Shown piece by piece: positions 1 to 5,457 of a stretch of DNA of 8,481 nt. The DNA comes from Actinomycetota bacterium. GTDB taxonomy: Bacteria > Actinomycetota > Acidimicrobiia > Spongiisociales > ZC4RG35. Below the pieces are notes generated by a model. The model had not been told where the DNA came from. It did no database searches and saw nothing but the letters and a program-made list of their open reading frames with translations. The stretch covers positions 1 through 8,481 of the forward strand of contig JAPUJM010000186.1 in assembly GCA_027296205.1 (NCBI GenBank), given 5' to 3'. The number at the start of each line of letters is the position of its first letter. The stretch's first letter is position 1. The position numbers and the translations under genes are program-made.

Positions 1-423
1 CTTCGCCATCTTGTGGATGGGCAGCGGACCAGGTGCCTTTTCGGTCACGGTCACCCTGTCATAAGGGGTGTCCACGTCACCAAAAGCCGCCCGGTCGACG
101 GAAGGTGTTCCCACCAGTAGCGGTAAAGCCACCTTGATCGAGTCAGCCCTCAGCCACAGCTTCATCAGGATTCCCCACAGAACCACCGCGATCGCGGTCT
201 TGATCAGAGCGAACCCGGTAGTGGTGACCCCAAACGTCCACGCCAATGTCGAAGCCTGATCGGTACCCGTTTGTCCAACGGCGACCAGATTCCCGACAAA
301 GGCAATGGAGGCGACCACCAACCCGATGAATGCGAGCACCAGACCACGGCTTCGATACCGTGACGGCGCCCGATAATTTGCGTCTGCTGCCGGCTTGAGC
401 CGAGTTTCAGCAGTACTTGTCAT
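1..423 (-). CDS. Unrecognised membrane protein, N-terminal part (cut by left edge)
   Basis: Reading the minus strand from an ATG at 423-421, the frame stays open to base 1, giving 141 codons with no stop, so the gene continues outside the window. The start is well supported by an AGGAGG Shine-Dalgarno sequence 5 nt upstream. The protein begins with a hydrophilic, positively charged stretch (residues 1-27). Two probable transmembrane helices follow, about residues 28-50 and 64-90, and then a hydrophilic region (about 92-141) ending in a Pro-rich segment. There is no signal peptide cleavage site, heme motif or other family signature that I recognise. It is divergent from a c-type cytochrome, which could mean a respiratory role, but that is inference from position only. 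The gene is certain; the function is unknown. Confidence 0.85.
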   Translation of the reverse strand, partial: MTSTAETRLKPAADANYRAPSRYRSRGLVLAFIGLVVASIAFVGNLVAVGQTGTDQASTLAWTFGVTTTGFALIKTAIAVVLWGILMKLWLRADSIKVALPLLVGTPSVDRAAFGDVDTPYDRVTVTEKAPGPLPIHKMAK

Positions 424-428
424 TGTGT

Positions 429-436
429 CCTCCTTT
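429..436 (-). promoter_or_regulatory. Strong ribosome binding site of the left-edge membrane protein
   Basis: On the minus strand this reads AAAGGAGG, a near-perfect anti-16S match, separated by 5 nt from the ATG at 423. It fixes the start of the minus-strand gene, which would otherwise be uncertain because the gene runs off the window. Confidence 0.75.
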
Positions 437-458
437 CGGTCACGGGTATGGCAACGCC

Positions 459-488
459 ATCAACCAAGGGGACTGCCGTGATTGTCAA
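459..488 (-). promoter_or_regulatory. Candidate promoter of the left-edge membrane protein
   Basis: The minus strand carries a perfect -35 hexamer, TTGACA, at 488-483. The best -10 at an 18-bp spacing is GTTGAT (464-459), which matches the TATAAT consensus at only 3 of 6 positions. A consensus -35 with a poor -10 suits an activator-dependent or alternative promoter. The palindrome at 493-513 lies just upstream of the -35, where an activator would sit. This is inference from hexamer matching only. Confidence 0.3.
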
Positions 489-492
489 CCGG

Positions 493-524
493 ACGACACT
501 TGCCAAGTGTCGTGTCAGCGACAC
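493..524. promoter_or_regulatory. Palindromic operator-like site with three CGACAC half-sites
   Basis: A perfect inverted repeat has 9-bp arms, ACGACACTT (493-501) and AAGTGTCGT (505-513), around a 3-base centre. A third copy of the CGACAC core follows at 519-524, so cores lie at 494-499 (plus), 507-512 (minus) and 519-524 (plus), 12-13 bp apart. It lies in the divergent spacer, next to a consensus -35 for the leftward gene and about 125 bp before the cytochrome start. No T-run follows and it is not between gene ends, so a protein binding site is more likely than a terminator. The regulator is unknown. Confidence 0.5.
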
Positions 525-636
525 AGGCGTCGGTGGCGGGTCGATGATGAGCGGATTTCGCCCTGACACGGGCCGGAGAAGTTGAGGCTCGACTTAGCCG
601 CCCTTTTCGTCCTCACGCTGTCTACGGTTCTGTTCT

Positions 637-1065
637 GTGAGAAGTTGGGCCGAGGGCGCCCTCGCCCTCGTCGTACTCGTGGGTCTCGGAGCCGCTCTAC
701 TCTTGTTCAGCGGTGAGACCCTCGGCGAGGGGAGCACGGCTACAACGGCGCCGATAACCGTGGACCCAGACGCCGCTGTACGCGGGGAGATCATCGCCAA
801 CCGCACCGGATGCCTGGCATGTCACACGATCAATGGCACCCCGGGTTCGGGTCCTACATGGAGAGGTCTTGCCGGGTCGAGTCGTCCTCTCCAATCGGGC
901 GAGGTCGTCACCGCCGATGACGTCTACCTGACCAACTCGATCGTCGCTCCCGGCTCGGAGGTGGTAGCCGGCTTCGACAATCTGATGCCACCCAATTATG
1001 GGGAGACGCTGACCGAGCAGGAAGTCGGCGATTTAGTCGAGTACATCAAGAGCCTGGCCTCCTGA
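637..1065 (+). CDS. Membrane-anchored c-type cytochrome, CoxB-tail-like
   Basis: This 142-residue protein is a mono-heme c-type cytochrome that should carry electrons on the outer face of the membrane. Residues 7-24 form one hydrophobic helix, read as an uncleaved anchor, followed by a Ser/Thr/Gly-rich linker. The heme attachment motif CLACH is at 59-63, with His63 as one axial ligand and Met117, in an MPP segment, as the likely second. The order of conserved pieces (CxxCH, a G-P-x-x-x-G-L-x-G segment, a YL...SI...P segment, a GF...MP segment, and a terminal YI-SL helix) resembles the cytochrome c domain fused to subunit II of caa3 oxidases, but here it stands alone without the cupredoxin part. 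The GTG start is the first possible start after an in-frame stop at 595-597. It has no Shine-Dalgarno sequence, so the transcript may be leaderless. The specific redox partner is not shown. Confidence 0.88.
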   Translation: MRSWAEGALALVVLVGLGAALLLFSGETLGEGSTATTAPITVDPDAAVRGEIIANRTGCLACHTINGTPGSGPTWRGLAGSSRPLQSGEVVTADDVYLTNSIVAPGSEVVAGFDNLMPPNYGETLTEQEVGDLVEYIKSLAS

Positions 1066-1098
1066 CATCCCAGGTCAGAGCGGGTTGCTAAGATAAAT

Positions 1099-1127
1099 GT
1101 GACAATACCCGACTCAGGTTGTAGAAT
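1099..1127 (+). promoter_or_regulatory. Sigma70-type promoter of the dnaK operon
   Basis: The -35 hexamer GTGACA (1099-1104; 5 of 6 match to TTGACA) and the -10 hexamer TAGAAT (1122-1127; 5 of 6 match to TATAAT) are separated by 17 bp. Transcription would start near 1134, leaving a leader of roughly 34 nt before the dnaK ATG. This is the best promoter match I found in the window. It fits a vegetative promoter controlled by a repressor, as known for dnaK operons under HspR. Confidence 0.62.
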
Positions 1128-1140
1128 CACTGCTGACTCA
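1111..1140. repeat. Direct repeat GACTCA flanking the dnaK -10 box
   Basis: GACTCA occurs at 1111-1116, in the -35/-10 spacer, and again at 1135-1140, at the expected transcription start, 24 bp apart in the same orientation. Each copy contains most of one HAIR half-site (ACTCAAG). The opposite half-site (CTTGAGT) is missing at the expected 7-bp spacing for both copies. The pair could be a diverged HspR operator or a chance repeat. Confidence 0.3.
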
Positions 1141-1167
1141 ATCAATAAACCGGAGGTTCAGTAAATA

Positions 1168-2991
1168 ATGTCACGCGCTGTAGGGATCGACCTCGGCACC
1201 ACGAACAGCGTCATCGCTGTTCTCGAGGGTGGCGAGCCAGCCATCATCGCCAACGCCGAGGGCGCCCGCACCACCCCTTCCATCGTCTCTTTCAAGGACG
1301 GGGAGGTCCTCGTTGGCGAAGTCGCCAAACGTCAGGCGATCACCAATCCCGACCACACGGTTCGCTCGATCAAACGACACATGGGGACCGACTGGTCGAT
1401 CGATATCGATGGCAAGGACTTCACCTCACAGGAGATCTCGGCTCGCATTCTGATGAAGCTCAAGCGGGACGCCGAGTCCTACCTGGGCGACACCGTTACC
1501 GAAGCCGTCATCACCGTTCCGGCCTATTTCAACGACTCCCAGCGGCAAGCCACCAAGGAGGCCGGCCGAATTGCGGGTCTCGAAGTCCTGCGAATCATCA
1601 ACGAGCCAACCGCGGCGTCGCTGGCCTACGGTCTCGACAAGGAGACCGATCACACCATCCTGGTGTTTGACCTGGGTGGTGGAACCTTCGACGTGTCGGT
1701 CCTCGAGATTGGCGACGGAGTCTTTGAGGTCAAGGCCACGTCGGGCGACACCCAACTCGGTGGCGACGACTGGGATGACAACGTCATCAAGTGGCTCGTC
1801 GAGACATTCAAGAATGACAACGGCGTCGACCTCGCCCAGGACCGCATGGCGCTCCAGCGGCTGAAGGAGGCCGCCGAGAAGGCCAAGATCGAGCTCTCCA
1901 CGGTCGTCGAGACCGAAGTGAACCTGCCGTTCATCACGGCCACCGATGCCGGCCCCCTTCACCTTCAGCAGAAGCTGAGCCGCTCCGAGTTCCAGAAGTT
2001 GACCGAGGATCTCCTGGAAAGGACCAGACGTCCCTTCGAGCAGGTGATCAAGGACAGTGGCGTGTCGGTCGACGAGATCGATCACATCGTGCTAGTGGGT
2101 GGATCCACCCGGATGCCCGCGGTGCAGGAGCTGGTCAAGAAGCTGACCGGCAAGGATCCGCACCGGGGCGTCAACCCGGACGAGGTCGTAGCCGCAGGGG
2201 CCGCGATTCAGGCCGGCGTGCTCAAGGGCGACGTCAAGGACATCCTCCTTCTCGACGTCACTCCCCTGACACTTGGCATTGAGACCAAAGGCTCGGTGAT
2301 GACACGGATGATCGAGCGAAACAGCACGATCCCGACGAAACGGTCTGAAATCTTCACAACTGCCGACGCCAACCAGCCCGAAGTCGAGATTCATGTGCTT
2401 CAGGGTGAGCGAACGATGGCCGCCGACAACAACAGTCTGGGCAAGTTTCGACTCACGGGCATCCCGCCGGCCCCAATGGGAATCCCCCAGATCGAGGTCA
2501 CGTTCGACATCGACGCCAATGGCATCGTGCATGTCCACGCCAAGGACCTGGCCACCAACAAAGAGCAGAAGATGACCATCACCGGTGGTACGGCTCTGGC
2601 CAAGGACGACATCGACCGGATGGTCGAAGATGCTGAGGCCTACGCCGAGGAAGACGCCAAGCGTCGGGAGGCGGTCGAGACTCGGAACCAGGCCGATCAA
2701 CTGGTTCATCAGACCGACAAGCTGCTCGAAGAGCAAGGTGAGCAGATGACCGAGGACGAGAAGTCGAGTGTGGAGACCGGGTTGACGGCGCTCAAAGAGA
2801 CACTCGGAGACGAAAACGCCGAAACAGAAGCGCTCCGGTCCAAGATGGACGAACTCATCCAGGCCAGTCAGGCAATGGCCACACGTCTCTACCAGCAGGC
2901 AGCGGCCGAGCAGGCCGCTGATTCCGAACCCGAGGACGCCACCTCGGACGACGACATCGTCGAGGCCGAGATAGTTGACGAGGATGAGTGA
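1168..2991 (+). CDS. dnaK: Molecular chaperone DnaK (Hsp70)
   Basis: Hsp70 chaperone: ATP-driven cycles of binding and release of unfolded proteins in the cytoplasm, with DnaJ and GrpE as partners. The 607 residues are full length. The ATPase domain (about 1-355) shows the phosphate-1 motif IDLGTTNS (7-14), INEPTAASLAYG (144-155), the phosphate-2 motif DLGGGTFDVS (168-177) and the adenosine motif around VGGSTRMP (310-317). The interdomain linker is near 358-366, the substrate-binding beta domain follows to about 475, then the helical lid, and an acidic tail (588-607) ending in DEDE. The roughly 24-residue insertion of Gram-negative DnaKs after about residue 76 is absent, as in Gram-positive relatives. 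The start is an ATG with GGAGG 11 nt upstream. It is the first gene of the operon; its stop overlaps the grpE start. Confidence 0.99.
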   Translation: MSRAVGIDLGTTNSVIAVLEGGEPAIIANAEGARTTPSIVSFKDGEVLVGEVAKRQAITNPDHTVRSIKRHMGTDWSIDIDGKDFTSQEISARILMKLKRDAESYLGDTVTEAVITVPAYFNDSQRQATKEAGRIAGLEVLRIINEPTAASLAYGLDKETDHTILVFDLGGGTFDVSVLEIGDGVFEVKATSGDTQLGGDDWDDNVIKWLVETFKNDNGVDLAQDRMALQRLKEAAEKAKIELSTVVETEVNLPFITATDAGPLHLQQKLSRSEFQKLTEDLLERTRRPFEQVIKDSGVSVDEIDHIVLVGGSTRMPAVQELVKKLTGKDPHRGVNPDEVVAAGAAIQAGVLKGDVKDILLLDVTPLTLGIETKGSVMTRMIERNSTIPTKRSEIFTTADANQPEVEIHVLQGERTMAADNNSLGKFRLTGIPPAPMGIPQIEVTFDIDANGIVHVHAKDLATNKEQKMTITGGTALAKDDIDRMVEDAEAYAEEDAKRREAVETRNQADQLVHQTDKLLEEQGEQMTEDEKSSVETGLTALKETLGDENAETEALRSKMDELIQASQAMATRLYQQAAAEQAADSEPEDATSDDDIVEAEIVDEDE

Positions 2992-3601
2992 TCTCAGAGC
3001 CGACCAAGCCACCGGGGATGATTCCGACGACGACCTGAGCTCTGCAGAAGTTGCCGGCGTGTTGCCCGCCGAGCAACCCGAAACCGCTCCAGACCCACAC
3101 ACTCTGGGTCTTGAGTTGCCCGAGGACGAGGACGCTGCCATCGCCCTACTTCTGTCAGAAGTCGCCACAGCGCGTGGTGACGCCACCTCCTATCTCGATG
3201 ACCTCAAACGGGTTGCCGCTGATTTCGACAACTATCGGAAGAGGTCCCAACGCGACCAGGCTGTGATGCACCAACGGGCCGTCGAGAAAGTAGTCGAGGG
3301 TCTCTTGCCTGTGCTCGACACATTTGACGCCGCTCTCGCAACTGAGACCAACACCGAAGTGGAGAAACAACTCTACTCAGGCATGATCAACACCCGGGAG
3401 CAGCTCCTGAGCGCTCTGCAAGCCGCCGGGCTCGAGGTGATCCCGACCTTCGGGGAGCCTTTCAATCCTGAAGTTCACGAGCCGGCCGGAACGCCTGTTG
3501 GCAACGGTCCACTGGTTGTCGGACAGGAATTGCGCCGCGGCTATCGGCTGAACGGCAAGGTGATCAGAGCCGCACTCGTCGTACTGGATGTGAAGGAATG
3601 A
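2984..3601 (+). CDS. grpE: Nucleotide exchange factor GrpE
   Basis: GrpE opens the DnaK nucleotide site so that ADP is released and ATP can bind; it works as a dimer. From the ATG at 2984 the protein has 205 residues, a usual size. The N-terminus (1-52) is acidic and probably disordered. A long helix follows and carries the family segment FDNYRKR (81-87). The C-terminal beta domain has NPEVHEP (161-167) and the final GYRLNGKVIRAA segment (186-197). The ATG at 2984 is preferred over an in-frame TTG at 2975. It overlaps the end of dnaK by 8 bp, which suggests translational coupling. The stop overlaps the dnaJ start in an ATGA arrangement. Confidence 0.97.
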   Translation: MSDLRADQATGDDSDDDLSSAEVAGVLPAEQPETAPDPHTLGLELPEDEDAAIALLLSEVATARGDATSYLDDLKRVAADFDNYRKRSQRDQAVMHQRAVEKVVEGLLPVLDTFDAALATETNTEVEKQLYSGMINTREQLLSALQAAGLEVIPTFGEPFNPEVHEPAGTPVGNGPLVVGQELRRGYRLNGKVIRAALVVLDVKE

Positions 3602-4722
3602 ATCGAGACTGGGTCGAGAAGGATTTCTACGAGACCCTTGGCGTGGCTGATGAGGCCTCTGCCGAGGAGATAAAGAAGTCCTATCGAAAGCTCGCACAGA
3701 AGTATCACCCCGATACCAACTCGGGTGACACCGAGGCCGAGGAGAAGTTCAAGGAGATCTCCGAGGCATACTCCACGCTGTCCGACGCCGAACAACGTAA
3801 GGAGTACGACCAGGTCCATCGTGTCGCCGGATCGGGAGGCTTCCAGGGATTTGGGGGCCGGCCCGGTGGATTCGGAGGATATGGCGGTCAGCAAGTCAGG
3901 GTTGAGGACCTCCAGGATCTTCTCAGCGGATTCGGCGGCGCCGGTGACGTTTTCGGGTTTGGATCGGGTTCGAGAAACGGTCCTTCCCGCGGGACCGACC
4001 TCCAAACCGACCTGACGATCAGTTTCGATGACGCGGCTCATGGCATCACCACAGCGGTGAAAGTTCGGGGTGCCACCACGTGTTCGCACTGTGGCGGTGT
4101 GGGGGCCGAGCCTGGAACCCAGGTGACGACCTGCCCGACATGTGGAGGCCGCGGGGTCGTGGCCCAAAACCAGGGCTTCTTCTCGTTCTCCCAGCCGTGC
4201 CCACAGTGTCGAGGCGCCGGTCGACTGATCGAGACGCCATGCAGCACCTGTCATGGCAGCGGATCAGAGAACAGGACCCGCGAGGTGAAACTCAAGATTC
4301 CAGCGGGCGTCAGGGACGGTTCAACGCTGCGGTTGAGAGGCAAAGGGGGACCGGGAGCCAACGGTGGACCATCGGGCGACTTGCACGTTCGCCTCCGTGT
4401 CGCCACCAGTGAGAGGTTTGGCCGCAAGGGCAACGACCTGACTCTGACCATCCCGATCACCTACACTGAGGCCACCCTCGGTACCAAGATCGATGTGCCA
4501 ACCCTCAATGGGGGCATCACGGTGAAAGTGCCGTCGGGTACGCCGACCGGCAAGATATTCCGGGTGCGCGGCAAGGGGATCGCCCCTGAGCGCGGCCGAT
4601 CAGGTGACCTTCTGGTGACAGTCCAGGTCGCCGTGCCGAACAAGGTCTCCCGCGCCGAGAAGAAACTCCTCGAGGAACTCGCCACCCACGAAACCGATGA
4701 CATTCGGGCTCATCTGAGATGA
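3598..4722 (+). CDS. dnaJ: Co-chaperone DnaJ (Hsp40, DnaJ1 type)
   Basis: DnaJ delivers substrates to DnaK and stimulates its ATPase. The 374 residues show every part of a class A J-protein. The J domain (about 9-72) has the catalytic HPD at 37-39. A Gly/Phe-rich region spans about 78-125. The zinc-binding domain has four CxxCxGxG motifs starting at Cys162, Cys179, Cys201 and Cys215. The C-terminal substrate-binding domains run from about 228 to the end. The opening residues with W-V-E-K-D-F-Y are typical of actinobacterial DnaJ1, the copy encoded in the dnaK operon. The ATG shares four bases (ATGA) with the grpE stop, so translation is probably coupled. A second DnaJ paralogue, usual in actinobacteria, is not in this window. 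Confidence 0.98.
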   Translation: MNRDWVEKDFYETLGVADEASAEEIKKSYRKLAQKYHPDTNSGDTEAEEKFKEISEAYSTLSDAEQRKEYDQVHRVAGSGGFQGFGGRPGGFGGYGGQQVRVEDLQDLLSGFGGAGDVFGFGSGSRNGPSRGTDLQTDLTISFDDAAHGITTAVKVRGATTCSHCGGVGAEPGTQVTTCPTCGGRGVVAQNQGFFSFSQPCPQCRGAGRLIETPCSTCHGSGSENRTREVKLKIPAGVRDGSTLRLRGKGGPGANGGPSGDLHVRLRVATSERFGRKGNDLTLTIPITYTEATLGTKIDVPTLNGGITVKVPSGTPTGKIFRVRGKGIAPERGRSGDLLVTVQVAVPNKVSRAEKKLLEELATHETDDIRAHLR

Positions 4723-4738
4723 TTGGAGAACCAGATCG

Positions 4739-5131
4739 ATGACTGAGACCACCAGAGCCGTCTTCGTGATCTCGGTAGCAGCAGAGCTCGCCGGGATGCA
4801 CCCCCAGACCCTGCGCATCTACGAGCGCAAAGGCTTGCTCGACCCCTTCCGAACCCCGGGCGGCACACGGCGCTACTCACAGGAAGACATAGAGCAGCTC
4901 CAACTCATCCAGGAATTGACCAGTAAGGGTCTCAATCTCGAGGGTGTGAAGCGTGTGCTCGCTCTTCAAGAGGACAACAGACGACTCAAGAAGAAGCTCG
5001 ACCGGCTTCGTGACAAGCTCGAGGAGATAGAGGAGGCGTCCGATAAGCGGCTCGAGGACCTGGAACGGTCTTTCCGTCATGAGATCGTTCTGAGAAGTCA
5101 GGTGAGACCGTTCTACGGGCAGGGCAAGTAG
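4739..5131 (+). CDS. hspR: Heat-shock repressor HspR (MerR family)
   Basis: HspR is a MerR-family DNA-binding repressor. In Streptomyces and Mycobacterium it binds HAIR operators and shuts off the dnaK operon and clpB, with DnaK as co-repressor. The 130 residues show a MerR winged helix (about 8-76), including ISVAAELAGM (11-20), TLRIYERKGLL (24-34) and the wing GGTRRYS (41-47). A charged coiled coil follows (about 77-112) for dimerisation. The ATG has GGAGA 8 nt upstream and lies 16 bp after the dnaJ stop, so it is the fourth gene of the operon. The C-terminus ends in RPFYGQGK. I do not see the hydrophobic VVWKP-type tail that I recall from mycobacterial HspR, so contact with DnaK may differ. 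Autoregulation is expected but not shown. Confidence 0.95.
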   Translation: MTETTRAVFVISVAAELAGMHPQTLRIYERKGLLDPFRTPGGTRRYSQEDIEQLQLIQELTSKGLNLEGVKRVLALQEDNRRLKKKLDRLRDKLEEIEEASDKRLEDLERSFRHEIVLRSQVRPFYGQGK

Positions 5132-5403
5132 TGGCCGACAGCTATAGCGGGCCGGTGCGGATCATCGGCAGCGATGGCATTCTCCTCACCACCGGCGATG
5201 TCACTCTGGAAAGTGACCCGGAGGCAGGTAATTGGAAGGGGTTGTTGCAGATCCTCCGCGGCGCGGCCGTGGCCGGCAAGGCTTTGGTCGTCGAGATCGA
5301 GATCCCCGGCGGAGAACGTGGCCGGGCCCAACTGACCCCTCACGGTGATGTGGGCGAGCAGGCCACGTCCGCCGTGGTTGGACTTGGCAGCCAGCCTTTC
5401 TGA
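5131..5403 (+). CDS. Unrecognised 90-residue protein coupled to hspR
   Basis: The GTG start at 5131 shares one base with the TAG stop of hspR (TAGTG), so translation is probably coupled to the repressor. The Shine-Dalgarno sequence is weak (AGGGC just upstream), which also fits coupling. The protein has no signal peptide, transmembrane segment or cysteine. It alternates short hydrophobic strands (about 8-13, 16-20, 51-58, 65-69) with glycine-rich turns, contains one likely helix (about 34-48), and ends in VVGLGSQPF. This suggests a small, mostly beta, cytoplasmic domain. I do not recognise the family and give no function. As the last gene of the operon it would be made with DnaK, GrpE, DnaJ and HspR under heat shock. 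Reading frame use and the exact junction make it a real gene rather than a chance ORF. Confidence 0.8.
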   Translation: MADSYSGPVRIIGSDGILLTTGDVTLESDPEAGNWKGLLQILRGAAVAGKALVVEIEIPGGERGRAQLTPHGDVGEQATSAVVGLGSQPF

Positions 5404-5457
5404 CCAACTTCTCCATCAGCGCCATGGTTAAAACGAGCCAGGGGTTACCTTGCCCAG

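Noticed and set aside
1062..1078. Possible terminator hairpin after the cytochrome gene (CTGAC and GTCAG arms)
   Set aside because: The stem is only 5 bp with a 7-nt loop, it starts at the stop codon, and no T-run follows.
1065..1091. Possible CIRCE element (HrcA operator) before dnaK, from a GGTTGCTAA segment at 1083-1091
   Set aside because: It matches one CIRCE arm at 7 of 9 positions, but the other arm (TTAGCACTC) is absent at the 9-bp spacing. HspR, not HrcA, is the repressor encoded here.
1426..2085. Minus-strand open frame (219 codons) opposite the dnaK ATPase region
   Set aside because: Shadow of dnaK. No ribosome binding site or family motif was seen.
2092..3186. Long minus-strand open frame (364 codons) opposite dnaK and the grpE start
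   Set aside because: It is antisense to a highly conserved gene and matches no family I recognise. Long antisense frames opposite dnaK are a known by-product of its codon usage.
4983..4989. HAIR half-site ACTCAAG inside hspR
   Set aside because: There is no CTTGAGT partner 7 bp upstream, and it lies within coding sequence for the coiled coil, so it is probably chance.
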